Shown: in pieces, positions 1-8,127 of the stretch | How positions within the stretch are numbered: position 1 is the first letter of the stretch | How the letters are laid out: the number at the start of each line of letters is the position of its first letter | Source: Lactobacillaceae bacterium | GTDB taxonomy: Bacteria; Bacillota; Bacilli; Lactobacillales; Lactobacillaceae | Length of the DNA: 16,405 bases | Direction: 5' to 3' | Assembly (NCBI GenBank): GCA_031261865.1 | Contig: JAISIV010000024.1 | Coordinates: 1-16,405 of the forward strand | Position numbers and translations under genes: made by a program | The notes under the pieces: model-generated | Databases searched by the model: none | What the model saw: the letters and a program-made list of their open reading frames with translations, nothing else | Told to the model about the DNA's origin: nothing

Positions 1-80
1 AAATTTCACATGCAAAAATGCTTGTGAAGTTCTATACTTATTTATGTGATAAACAATCACCTAAAGGAGATTTAAATAAT
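1..80 (+). promoter_or_regulatory. adhE upstream region: candidate -10, inverted repeats and RBS
   Basis: This is the part of the adhE leader inside the window. A -10-like TATACT lies at 33-38, without a convincing -35. Two inverted repeats flank it: TTCACA (5-10) with TGTGAA (23-28), and GTGAT (46-50) with ATCAC (56-60) around a 5-base spacer. TTGTGA/TCACAA half-sites are the hallmark of the NADH-sensing repressor Rex, which controls adhE in many Firmicutes, but the spacing here does not match the canonical 18-bp operator. Rex control is therefore inference. An AAAGGAGA ribosome binding site at 63-70 precedes the ATG at 81 and decides the start. Confidence 0.4.
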
Positions 81-2774
81 ATGGCAGACGTAAAACCTGC
101 AAAAAAGCCTTTAACCGCTGAGGAAAAGGCACAAAAAGAAGCTGAAGCCGTTGCTTACACTTCTTCACTTGTTGAAAAGTCATTAGTTGCTCTTGAAAAG
201 TTCTCACACTATTCTCAAGAACAAGTCGACAAGATTGTCGCTGCAATGGCACTTGCCGGTTCAGAAAATTCATTATTGTTGGCTCACGAAGCCCACGATG
301 AAACTGGACGTGGAGTTGTTGAAGATAAAGATACTAAGAACCGTTTCGCATCTGAATCTGTTTACAACGCAATCAAAGGTGACAAAACTGTTGGTGTTAT
401 CAGCGAAGATCCAATTTCTGGAAAAGTTGAATTGGCTGCTCCACTTGGAGTGTTAGCCGGAATTGTCCCAACTACTAACCCAACTTCAACTACTATCTTC
501 AAATCAATGCTTACTGCAAAGACTCGCAACACTATTATCTTTGCTTTCCACCCACAAGCTCAAAAGTCATCTGCCCACGCGGCTCAAATCGTTTATGACG
601 CCGCTGTTGCTGCTGGTGCTCCTGAAGACTTCATTCAATGGGTTGAAGTACCAAGTCTTTACAACACTTCAGCATTAATCCAAAACCCAAAGATTGCTTC
701 AATCTTAGCAACTGGTGGACCTTCAATGGTTAATGCCGCTCTTCGTTCTGGAAACCCATCAATGGGTGTTGGTGCTGGTAACGGAGCCGTGTTCGTTGAT
801 CACACTGCTGACACTAAGCGTGCTGTTGAAGATTTGTTGCTTTCTAAGCGTTTTGACAACGGTATGATCTGTGCTACTGAAAACTCAGCTGTTATCGAAG
901 CTCCCGTGTATGAAGATGTCCTTCAACGTTTGCAAGACCAAGGTGCATATCTTGTTCCTAAAAAGGATTACAAAAAGATTTCTGACTTCGTATTCCGTAA
1001 GAATGACGAAGGTTACGGAGTTAATGGTCCAGTTGCCGGAATGTCTGGTCGTTGGATTGCTGAACAAGCTGGTGTCAAAGTTCCTGAAGGAAAAGACGTT
1101 TTGTTGTTCGAACTAGATGAAGACAACATCGGTGAAGCTCTTTCTTCTGAAAAGCTTTCTCCACTTCTATCTATTTATAAAGCTGAATCTCGTGATAACG
1201 CCGTTGGAATTGTCCAAAAACTTCTTAACTATCAAGGTGCAGGACACAACGCTGCTATCCAAATCGGTGCCCAAGATGATCCTTTCGTTTCTGAATATGC
1301 TGATCAAATCGGTGCATCTCGTATTCTTGTTAACCAACCAGATTCAATCGGTGGTGTTGGTGACATTTATACTGACGCAATGCGTCCATCACTTACACTA
1401 GGAACTGGTTCTTGGGGAAAGAATAGTTTGAGTCACAACTTGAGTACTTATGATTTGCTAAATATTAAGACTGTCGCACGTCGTCGTAATCGTCCACAAT
1501 GGGTTCGTTTGCCTAAGGAAATTTACTACGAAAACAACTCAATAACTTATCTACAAGAATTGCCAAACGTTAAGCGCGCATTCATCGTTGCCGATCCAGG
1601 AATGGTGAAGTTTGGATTTGTTGACACTGTATTGTCTCAACTTGAAATCCGCCCAGAACAGGTTCAAACATCAATCTACGGAACTGTTCGTCCTGACCCA
1701 ACTATCGGTCAAGCTATCGAAATCGCTCGTCAAATGAAAGACTTCGAACCTGATACAGTTATCCTTCTTGGTGGTGGATCTGCATTGGATGCTGGTAAGA
1801 TTGCTCGTTTCTTGTATGAATACTCAACTCGTAATGAAGGAATCCTTGAAGACGATCAAGCTCTTAAGGAATTATTCCAAGACCTCGCTCAAAAGTTCAT
1901 GGATATCCGTAAGCGTATCGTTAAGTTCAACCACGCAACTTCAACTCAAATGGTTGCTATCCCAACTACTTCTGGAACTGGTTCTGAAGTTACTCCGTTT
2001 GCCGTTATCACTGACGATGAAACTCACGTTAAATACCCATTGGCCGACTATGAACTTACTCCACAAGTTGCTATCGTTGACCCAGAATTCGTTATGACTG
2101 TGCCAAAGCGCACTGTTGCCTTCTCTGGAATGGATGCACTATCACACGCACTTGAAAGCTACGTTTCAGTTATGGCTTCTGAATTCACTCGCCCTTGGGC
2201 TTTGCAAGCAATTAAGTTGTTGTTCGACAATCTTGTAACTTCTTACAACTACAACCCTGCAGAACCTACAAAAGAAGGACAAAAGGCCCGCGAACAAGTT
2301 CACTATGCTGCTACATTAGCTGGTATGTCATTCGCTAATGCCTTCCTTGGAATTAACCACGCTATCGCCCACAAGACTGGTGGAGAATTCGAATTACCAC
2401 ACGGACTTGCAATCTCAATTGCTATGCCTCACGTAATCAAGTTCAATGCTGTTACTGGAAACGTTAAGCGTACTCCATATCCTCGTTACGAAACTTATAC
2501 TGCACAAAAAGATTATGCAGATATCGCTCGTTACCTTGGATTAGCTGGAAAGACTGATGCTGAATTAGTTGACTCACTTCTCGAAAAGATTGCTGAATTA
2601 GCAAAGGCTCTTGATATCGACACTACTCTTTCTGGAAATGGTGTTGACCAAAAGCACTTCGATGAATCAGTTGAAGCTTTGGCAGATTTGATTTACAACG
2701 ATCAAACTACTCCAGGAAACCCACGCCAACCATCACTTGAAGAAATCAAGCAATTGTTGCGTGACCAATTCTAA
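81..2774 (+). CDS. adhE: Bifunctional acetaldehyde-CoA/alcohol dehydrogenase AdhE
   Basis: This 897-aa cytosolic enzyme reduces acetyl-CoA to acetaldehyde and then to ethanol, oxidising two NADH. The N-terminal CoA-acylating aldehyde dehydrogenase domain (about 1-450) carries the catalytic cysteine C264 in DNGMICATEN. The C-terminal iron-dependent alcohol dehydrogenase (about 470-897) has the nucleotide-binding GGGSALDAGK at 564-573. By comparison with E. coli AdhE the Fe ligands are D685, H689, H760 and H774. The ATG at 81 is chosen over an in-frame ATG at 18 because it has a good RBS and gives the family N-terminus; the total is close to the 891 aa of E. coli AdhE. C264 is the only cysteine. 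Positions that are Cys in E. coli are replaced, for example LTLGTGSWG for LTLGCGSWG and GINHAIAHK for GVCHSMAHK. It is monocistronic and ends at a terminator. Confidence 0.97.
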   Translation: MADVKPAKKPLTAEEKAQKEAEAVAYTSSLVEKSLVALEKFSHYSQEQVDKIVAAMALAGSENSLLLAHEAHDETGRGVVEDKDTKNRFASESVYNAIKGDKTVGVISEDPISGKVELAAPLGVLAGIVPTTNPTSTTIFKSMLTAKTRNTIIFAFHPQAQKSSAHAAQIVYDAAVAAGAPEDFIQWVEVPSLYNTSALIQNPKIASILATGGPSMVNAALRSGNPSMGVGAGNGAVFVDHTADTKRAVEDLLLSKRFDNGMICATENSAVIEAPVYEDVLQRLQDQGAYLVPKKDYKKISDFVFRKNDEGYGVNGPVAGMSGRWIAEQAGVKVPEGKDVLLFELDEDNIGEALSSEKLSPLLSIYKAESRDNAVGIVQKLLNYQGAGHNAAIQIGAQDDPFVSEYADQIGASRILVNQPDSIGGVGDIYTDAMRPSLTLGTGSWGKNSLSHNLSTYDLLNIKTVARRRNRPQWVRLPKEIYYENNSITYLQELPNVKRAFIVADPGMVKFGFVDTVLSQLEIRPEQVQTSIYGTVRPDPTIGQAIEIARQMKDFEPDTVILLGGGSALDAGKIARFLYEYSTRNEGILEDDQALKELFQDLAQKFMDIRKRIVKFNHATSTQMVAIPTTSGTGSEVTPFAVITDDETHVKYPLADYELTPQVAIVDPEFVMTVPKRTVAFSGMDALSHALESYVSVMASEFTRPWALQAIKLLFDNLVTSYNYNPAEPTKEGQKAREQVHYAATLAGMSFANAFLGINHAIAHKTGGEFELPHGLAISIAMPHVIKFNAVTGNVKRTPYPRYETYTAQKDYADIARYLGLAGKTDAELVDSLLEKIAELAKALDIDTTLSGNGVDQKHFDESVEALADLIYNDQTTPGNPRQPSLEEIKQLLRDQF

Positions 2775-2791
2775 TCATTACCACCTACTAT

Positions 2792-2823
2792 AAAAAGGAG
2801 AACCCCAATGGGTTCTCCTTTTT
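2792..2823 (+). terminator. Intrinsic terminator of adhE
   Basis: A perfect 14-bp stem (AAAAAGGAGAACCC at 2792-2805, GGGTTCTCCTTTTT at 2810-2823) encloses a CAAT loop and ends in a T-run, 17 bases after the adhE stop codon. The A/T symmetry means it could also stop transcription arriving on the minus strand. Confidence 0.93.
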
Positions 2824-2880
2824 GCATTATGTTCCGAAAACTAACTAAACAGGTATAGACGGTATACATTTTGCCAAAGA

Positions 2881-2910
2881 AAAAAAGGCTAGAACGTCGT
2901 GTCCTAACCT
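2881..2910 (-). terminator. Intrinsic terminator after the small membrane protein gene
   Basis: Read on the minus strand, AGGTTAGGAC (2910-2901) pairs with GTTCTAGCCT (2895-2886) through ten base pairs, two of them G-U. The loop is ACGAC, and a run of T residues follows (2886-2881). It begins 7 bases after the stop codon of the 84-aa gene. Confidence 0.8.
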
Positions 2911-2917
2911 CCAAAAA

Positions 2918-3172
2918 TTAACTTAACGTCTGAGCAAGCCAATAACCAAAATATAGCCAACTCAATAGCCCGTGCCAGATTGTGCGCCAAACATCTTGAT
3001 TCGACACAAACCATGTTATTCCTGCACTTAAGGCAACACCTAATCCGTAAAAATTAACATCTACGCTGAAGCTTCGATGAAAGCGGTGATAATCCTTATA
3101 CTCTCTCTTGAGCGAGTGCTTAAACGTTTTTTCTTGTTCGTCATCGCCATCATCAATAATTACTTTTGCCAT
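2918..3172 (-). CDS. Small two-helix membrane protein, 2TM-domain-like
   Basis: An 84-aa protein of unknown function. The first ~38 residues are charged and cytosolic in character, with an acidic stretch (IDDGDDEQE) followed by a basic, His-rich stretch (KREYKDYHRFHRS). Two hydrophobic helices follow at about 40-57 and 62-82, the second rich in Trp and Tyr (WHGLLSWLYFGYWL). The layout of a basic lead-in, two short helices and Trp-rich second helix resembles the 2TM domain family, but that is a resemblance and not a proven assignment. The start at 3172 is chosen because AAGGAGAG lies just upstream (3184-3177); an in-frame ATG at 3211 has no such site and overlaps the end of the broken antiporter gene. 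It lies 40 bases downstream of that pseudogene, so it may have depended on the same promoter, and it has its own terminator. Confidence 0.75.
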   Translation of the reverse strand: MAKVIIDDGDDEQEKTFKHSLKREYKDYHRFHRSFSVDVNFYGLGVALSAGITWFVSNQDVWRTIWHGLLSWLYFGYWLAQTLS

Positions 3173-3212
3173 AAAACTCTCCTTAAATTTGTTGAAAATA
3201 TCATAACTCAAA

Positions 3213-4207
3213 TTAATGGCTCGGAAGCAAGAAACTTGTCACCATATAAAGAATATAGATCACCAATAGTGCCAAAACCTCTTTGATATCTAATTCGGTT
3301 TTCTTGTGTCGTAGATAAAGAAACTTAAAACTAAAATAACCAGAATCGTAAATGGATAAGTAATATTAAAGAACTCTGTACCGACTTTTAATCCACCCGG
3401 AGTTAAGGTGATAGCTAGACCCAAGACTAATAAGATGTTCACGATATTAGAACCTATCGCGTTACCAACAGTAATGTTTCCATGACCTTTTTTAACCGAC
3501 GAAATAGTCGTACTTAGTTCGGGCACACTCGTTCCTAATGCCACTATTGTTCCGCTTATAATTCCCTGTTAAATTCCAACCCGTGAAGCAACAGTTTTTT
3601 TACCGAGCTAAGCAAAGTATTGGCGGAAAATACGATTGCAAAAGCTGAAATAAATGATTACGATCACGGAAGACAAGACGTTTGTTTTGGTATCATTTTT
3701 AGCTTCTAAGGCATCTTCTTCAACTTCTTGTTTATCTTTTAGTAAATGATAAAGCAAGAAATATCGGCACTAAGACAATAAAAATGATTCCCAACCACTG
3801 GGACAAGTTCCCGGTCTTAAATGGCAGCGTAGGAATACCGTTAAAACTAAAAATAATCACCGTTAAGGTCGAAACTACAAAAACAGTGTATACCTGAGTA
3901 TATCTTTTTTAATGGCGAGAACGCCACGTTTACACCAACTTTTAGAATAAGAATTGAATTTGTAATATCAGTCCCAAATATGTCACCTAAAGTGATTGAA
4001 CCAGAGTCACTTAAGGATGAATGAAACGTTGCGATTTCATGAGGAGATGTAAATTGTCGTAACTCTAATTGCGAGTTTCGGAATCATAATTTCTCTTCAA
4101 TCTTTACTGTAATATCGACGAAGAATCAGACGATTTGCAACGGACGAAAATTGAAACTGCGAATAAGGACGAAATGAAACTGATTGTAGCGAAATAATTT
4201 GTTTCAC
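3213..4207 (-). pseudogene. Decayed Ca2+/cation antiporter (CaCA family, YrbG-like)
   Basis: This is a relic of an inner-membrane Na+/Ca2+ exchanger-type protein, recognisable end to end (about 330 codons, the usual family length) but only by switching frames. It opens with GTG at 4207 (MKQIISLQ) behind GGGGAGAAT. The first alpha repeat is near 4040-3930 (GDIFGTDITNSILIL). An acidic central loop follows (DKQEVEEDALEAKN, near 3720), then the second alpha repeat (GTIVALGTSVPELSTTISS and GNAIGSNIVNILL, 3553-3430). The last helix ends YILYMVTSFLLPSH with TAA at 3213. Frame changes fall near 4045, 3893, 3759, 3652, in the T7 run at 3595-3601 and in the T4 run at 3299-3302. In-frame stops are TGA at 4097-4099 and TAA at 3569-3571. 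The 85-codon open stretch at 3290-3544 is the C-terminal half, not a separate gene. Programmed decoding cannot explain this many lesions; dense sequencing error is the only alternative. Confidence 0.93.
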
Positions 4208-4230
4208 TATTCTCCCCACAAATAACCATA

Positions 4231-4261
4231 TATAAAAACGATCTTCCTAAGAAGATCGTTT
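4231..4261 (-). terminator. Intrinsic terminator of oppA
   Basis: An 11-bp perfect stem, AAACGATCTTC at 4236-4246 with GAAGATCGTTT at 4251-4261, has a 4-base loop. On the minus strand it is followed by a short T-run (CGTTTTTATA). It lies 16 bases past the oppA stop codon and separates oppA from the broken antiporter gene. Confidence 0.9.
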
Positions 4262-4277
4262 GAAATGATATTGGAAA

Positions 4278-6068
4278 TTACTTCTTTGAAGTAACAGCTA
4301 GCTTTGACCAACTTTCGTGTTGTCCGAATGCGTTAGAGAAGTTCTTTACGCGTTCGTTAACTGGAGTGTAATCAATAGTGAACTTAGTTGGGATGATGAA
4401 AGCTGAATCATGAACATACTTTTGGTATGCCTTGAATGCTTTAACACGGTATGACTTGCTGAAAGCCTTATCTGAATCGATGTTGTTCAACAACGTAGTC
4501 AACTTTTCACTTGTGAAGTGACCGAAGTTATAAGGTGCTGAAGCTGAGAACAAATCTTGTTGAGATGGATCGGATGAAAGTGACCATGCACCATCAGTGA
4601 TATCCCAGTTTTGATCTGAAGTAGGATCAGTCATCATTGATACCCAAGTGTTGAAATCAGTCATCTTGTTCTTGTAAAGAGTTACCTTAACACCAACTGC
4701 TTTCCACTTTTGGATGTAGTTTTGAGCAGTAGTTTGAGATGCTGCAGTTCCTGAGCGAGCTAGGTAAACAAGTGATAACTTCTTACCAGTTTCAGGATCT
4801 ACGCGGTAGTCCTTCTTCTTTGAATCATGCCACTTATATCCAGCTTCGTCCAAAAGCTTGTTAGCTTTCTTTTCGTTATAATCATAAGCTTTAACAGACT
4901 TATTTGCATAAGCACTAAATACTGGTGGAATAGTAGTGTTTGCAAGAGTTGCAAGACCATTATCGTACTTCTTCAAAACTTGTGCTACGTTACGAGCATA
5001 TCCAAGTGCTTGACGTACTTTAACGTTTTGCAATGGAGTCTTACGATCAGTAACGTTCATGGAAGTTTCAGTATCGTAGTGACCAAGGTTGTAGTACATT
5101 GCTGAGAAGTACAATGACTGTTGACCAGTAATCTTATAACCAGAAACCTTCTTAAACTTATCATACAAGTCGTTAGAAGCACCGTTATAGAAGTCATATT
5201 CCTTAGCTTTAGCAGAAGCAACAGCTTTAGATGGGGCTACGATTGAATAAGTTACTTGCTTAAGATTTGCTTTCTTACCAAAGTAATACGGGTTACGTTC
5301 ATAAGAAATTGATTCTCCAGCAACAATCTTCTTAACCTTGAAAGGTCCGAGAGTCAATGGCTTAGTAGTAGTCTTTGCGTCTTTTGCAAGATCTTCCGGC
5401 TTAACGTCTTTTAAGTATTGATATGGTTCTGGAGTTTCAAGGAAGTATCCGTTTCCAGAAGTATCCATAGCTGGCTTCATCTCTTTGAAGTGAACAACAA
5501 GTTTCTTACCGTTTTCACCGTCAGGCATTTCCAGTCCAGAAATAGAAGTAGCTTTGCCTTCGTGATATTCTTCAAGACCTTCGATATTTGCAAGTGAGTC
5601 AGTATAGCGATCAGAACCATATGCTGGGTTTGCGATTAGTTCGTATTCGAATTCAAAATCTTTAGCAGTAACATCTGATCCATCAGACCACTTATAGTCC
5701 TTGTTGATGTCGAGAGTAACAGTCTTTGCATCATCATCAACAGTTAGAGTAACAGGTCCACCCTTAATGAACTTGAAGTTTTTGTCAGTCCAGATTGATG
5801 CACCAAGTGCTGGGGCTTCCAAAGATGAACTGGTAGCATCATTGCTTAATGCTTGTACCCATTGACCAACGAATGGAGTATCTGAAATATAAGCGGCTTT
5901 TAGTGTTCCGTTCTTGATAGCTTTTTTAGGGTTGTTATAAGCGACATCCAAGCCACCAACCTTTGCAGCAGCATTTGCAGTAACTGAAGTAGCGACTGGC
6001 AATACCAATCCTGCAACAGATAATGCAGCTAAGGCACCAGCGGCACCCTTGATAGTAGTTTTCTTCAT
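4278..6068 (-). CDS. oppA: Oligopeptide-binding protein OppA without lipobox
   Basis: This 596-aa extracellular receptor of the family 5 solute-binding proteins should bind peptides and deliver them to the OppBCDF channel. The N-terminus is a clear export signal: KK at 2-3, a hydrophobic core at about 9-28 and a signal-peptidase-I-like site ANA at 31-33. There is no cysteine anywhere in the protein, so it cannot be a conventional lipoprotein, although most Gram-positive binding proteins are. The body shows family features such as TVTLDINKDYKWSDGSDVTAKD, RNPYYFGKK and KVRQALGYARN. The ATG at 6068 has AGAGGAAAAAG just upstream. The gene follows oppC but is cut off from it by a terminator and has its own promoter, which permits more receptor than channel. 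The ligand could be peptides in general or a narrower class. Confidence 0.92.
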   Translation of the reverse strand: MKKTTIKGAAGALAALSVAGLVLPVATSVTANAAAKVGGLDVAYNNPKKAIKNGTLKAAYISDTPFVGQWVQALSNDATSSSLEAPALGASIWTDKNFKFIKGGPVTLTVDDDAKTVTLDINKDYKWSDGSDVTAKDFEFEYELIANPAYGSDRYTDSLANIEGLEEYHEGKATSISGLEMPDGENGKKLVVHFKEMKPAMDTSGNGYFLETPEPYQYLKDVKPEDLAKDAKTTTKPLTLGPFKVKKIVAGESISYERNPYYFGKKANLKQVTYSIVAPSKAVASAKAKEYDFYNGASNDLYDKFKKVSGYKITGQQSLYFSAMYYNLGHYDTETSMNVTDRKTPLQNVKVRQALGYARNVAQVLKKYDNGLATLANTTIPPVFSAYANKSVKAYDYNEKKANKLLDEAGYKWHDSKKKDYRVDPETGKKLSLVYLARSGTAASQTTAQNYIQKWKAVGVKVTLYKNKMTDFNTWVSMMTDPTSDQNWDITDGAWSLSSDPSQQDLFSASAPYNFGHFTSEKLTTLLNNIDSDKAFSKSYRVKAFKAYQKYVHDSAFIIPTKFTIDYTPVNERVKNFSNAFGQHESWSKLAVTSKK

Positions 6069-6109
6069 AAAACTTTTTCCTCTAAAATCTTTCTTTTGAA
6101 ATTATAGAA

Positions 6110-6138
6110 ATATTAAATGAATATTAAAGACAAGTCAA
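6110..6138 (-). promoter_or_regulatory. oppA promoter
   Basis: On the minus strand, -35 TTGACT (6138-6133) and -10 TAATAT (6115-6110) are separated by exactly 17 bases. The start site would lie near 6103, giving an oppA leader of about 35 nt. The rest of the gap between oppC and oppA (6139-6223) is AT-rich, and I see no convincing operator in it. Confidence 0.8.
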
Positions 6139-6223
6139 TAGGTTGTATATTTCAATTTTGTAATATTAAGGCGCGTAACGTTCGGTATTTAATGTGATAC
6201 AAAATTTGGAAGTGTTTACAAAT

Positions 6224-6252
6224 AAAAAAACGTCCGGAAGTTCCGGACGTTT
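6224..6252 (-). terminator. Strong intrinsic terminator of the oppDFBC operon
   Basis: A GC-rich perfect stem, AAACGTCCGG (6228-6237) with CCGGACGTTT (6243-6252) around a 5-base loop, is followed on the minus strand by seven T residues. It starts 5 bases after the oppC stop codon. Confidence 0.94.
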
Positions 6253-6257
6253 AATTG

Positions 6258-7154
6258 TTATGCCAAACTCTGACGTTGATCGGCAACACGACGCAATACT
6301 TGTCCAATTGAAACGATGGCAATCGTGAACAAAAGGATAACTATAGCTGATGGTAACCAAACCCAAAGACGGTCTGTCATGTTATTTGGATCAGTAGCTA
6401 ATTGAAGTAATGTTCCTAGAGAATGAGTACTTGCTGGTAAACCAAATCCCAAGTAACTCAATCCAACTTCCATTCCAATATTTCCGGCCAAATTCAAAGT
6501 TAAATCAGCCAAGATAAATGATGAAAGATTAGGAAGGATTTCGACAAGCATCGTACGTAGTGGAGAAGCTCCGGAAAGTTTTGATGCTTTGACATAATCC
6601 AAACGTGATTGCGTCAATGTCAGCGAGCGGACAAACCTAACTCCTGACATCCAAGACAATGCCGTGAAAATCAGAATTAAGGTTACAGCGTTATATTCGC
6701 TAACGATGGTAACAACAACCATGACAAGCATCATAGTTGGCAATAGTTGAAGGAATTCAGTCAAACGCATAATTCCCCAGTCAACTCCACCTCCGAAGTA
6801 ACCGGCAGTTAATCCAATGATTAAACCGATGATGGTAGTGAGAACTGTGAAGGAAATTGAGATAAATAAAGAATTTCTTGAAGCAACAATCAACATTGCT
6901 AATTCATCACGTCCTCCATCGTCGGTTCCTAAGATGTGACCAGAAGTACCTGGAGTGAGGAATTGATCCATGATGTTAACGTTAACGAAATCTTTTGTTG
7001 GGATAAAAATAGCGGCGATAAAAATAAAGAGCAACAAACTAACAACAACGATTAACGAAATTAGTCCTACTTTATCTTTACTAAATTCGCGTTTAGCCTT
7101 GCTGAGGAAGGATACGCGACTTTTTGAATCATTTTGAGTTTTTTCTTCTGTCAT
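6258..7154 (-). CDS. oppC: Oligopeptide ABC transporter permease OppC
   Basis: A 298-aa membrane permease that pairs with OppB to form the peptide channel. The cytosolic N-terminus (1-28) is followed by a first helix at about 30-50. The OppC/DppC hallmark GTDDGGRD is at 76-83, in the extracytoplasmic stretch before the permease core. Helices then fill about 95-290, and the EAA loop that docks on the ATPases is at about 187-210 (DYVKASKLSGASPLRTMLVE). The start at 7154 is preferred to an in-frame ATG at 7229 because a perfect AAGGAGG lies at 7166-7160; it leaves a 13-base gap after oppB and the normal family length. It is the last gene of the operon. No cysteine. Confidence 0.95.
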   Translation of the reverse strand: MTEEKTQNDSKSRVSFLSKAKREFSKDKVGLISLIVVVSLLLFIFIAAIFIPTKDFVNVNIMDQFLTPGTSGHILGTDDGGRDELAMLIVASRNSLFISISFTVLTTIIGLIIGLTAGYFGGGVDWGIMRLTEFLQLLPTMMLVMVVVTIVSEYNAVTLILIFTALSWMSGVRFVRSLTLTQSRLDYVKASKLSGASPLRTMLVEILPNLSSFILADLTLNLAGNIGMEVGLSYLGFGLPASTHSLGTLLQLATDPNNMTDRLWVWLPSAIVILLFTIAIVSIGQVLRRVADQRQSLA

Positions 7155-7167
7155 AGTAACCTCCTTA

Positions 7168-8127
7168 TTAGCTAATGCGAACACGTGGGTCAACCCAAGC
7201 CAAGATGATATCTGATAATACAGCTCCAACTAGTGATAGGAATCCGTAGAACAACATAAGAGCTGTAATCACGGCATAATCACGAGTGGAAATCGATGAG
7301 TAGTACAACAATCCCATACCAGGATAGTTGAAGATTTGTTCAACGAAAATTGATCCTGAGAAAATCGCAACGATTTGGAATCCGAAATTCTGTGCAATTG
7401 GAAGCATTGAATTACGGAAATTGTGCTTCCAGAAAATTTGCTTTTCAGGAACACCCTTAGCACGCGCAGTGCGAACGAAATCTTGGTTACGGTTATCAAG
7501 CAATCCAGTACGTAGGTACGTGAAGATTCCAACTGTACTTAGAGCAGCGATAGTCACTGACGGCAAGATGACGTGGTAAATCTTACTGAGCCAAATTCCA
7601 ACAAATCCTTCGGCATCAATATTGACGGAACCACTTGTTGGGAACCATTGAAGCGTGTATCCAAACAGGAATAGAACGAACAAGAAGATAACAAGAGCGG
7701 GGACACCATAAGTGATTGAGTTAAATGTCAACCAGAAACGATCAATAAACTTACCTTCATTTTTAGCAGATGCTACGGCCATTGGAATTCCAAATAGATA
7801 CAAGAACACGGTAGTGAACAATGACAATACAATGGTATTTCCTAAACGTTCACCCATTAATGTAACAACTGGTTTTTGCAAAACATAAGAATCCCCGAAG
7901 TGTCCGTGTAAGGCATTTCCGATCCAACGGAAGTATTGGACATACCAAGGATCATCTAAACCTGCTTCTTTACGTAAACGAGCAAGCTCTGATAAATCAA
8001 GTTGAGGTGAGAAGCGACCAGTAAATGGGTCACCAGGCATTAATTTTGCGATTGCGAATATTAGAAGTGTCATCAACAATAGTTGAGGAATCATTAGCAA
8101 TACACGCTTAAGAATTAGCTTCCACAT
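7168..8127 (-). CDS. oppB: Oligopeptide ABC transporter permease OppB
   Basis: A 319-aa integral membrane permease of the OppB/DppB type. The first helix is at about 9-27, followed by the family signature AKLMPGDPF at 27-35. The remaining helices lie at about 95-310. The EAA coupling loop is at about 219-240 (RTARAKGVPEKQIFWKHNFR), and NYPGMGLL at 267-274 and WVDPRVRIS at the C-terminus are typical. The ATG at 8127 shares its A with the oppF stop (TAATG), and AAGGAGGAA sits just upstream inside oppF, so translational coupling is likely. Length is normal. No cysteine. Confidence 0.96.
   Translation of the reverse strand: MWKLILKRVLLMIPQLLLMTLLIFAIAKLMPGDPFTGRFSPQLDLSELARLRKEAGLDDPWYVQYFRWIGNALHGHFGDSYVLQKPVVTLMGERLGNTIVLSLFTTVFLYLFGIPMAVASAKNEGKFIDRFWLTFNSITYGVPALVIFLFVLFLFGYTLQWFPTSGSVNIDAEGFVGIWLSKIYHVILPSVTIAALSTVGIFTYLRTGLLDNRNQDFVRTARAKGVPEKQIFWKHNFRNSMLPIAQNFGFQIVAIFSGSIFVEQIFNYPGMGLLYYSSISTRDYAVITALMLFYGFLSLVGAVLSDIILAWVDPRVRIS

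Noticed and set aside
18..80. Longer AdhE start at 18, adding 21 residues
   Set aside because: The extension is unlike AdhE N-termini, overlaps the probable promoter region and lacks an RBS, while the ATG at 81 has AAAGGAGA.
2824..2880. GGTATA direct repeat in the gap after adhE
   Set aside because: Two copies of six bases in AT-rich DNA with no associated promoter, gene or structure; not distinguishable from chance.
3290..3544. 84-aa membrane protein as a gene of its own
   Set aside because: It starts mid-domain at a GTG in the second alpha repeat of the CaCA antiporter. Homologous sequence continues on both sides in other frames, so it is part of the pseudogene.
6139..6223. CodY box before oppA
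   Set aside because: The best stretch matches only about 10 of 15 positions of AATTTTCWGAAAATT in very AT-rich DNA, which is expected by chance.
7155..7229. Longer OppC start at 7229, overlapping the oppB end
   Set aside because: The extra 25 residues are a frame-shifted reading of the OppB C-terminus. A perfect AAGGAGG precedes the ATG at 7154.
7328..7579. Plus-strand open frame of 83 codons inside oppB
   Set aside because: It lies opposite a conserved permease gene, shows no recognisable domain and no RBS; it is a shadow of oppB.
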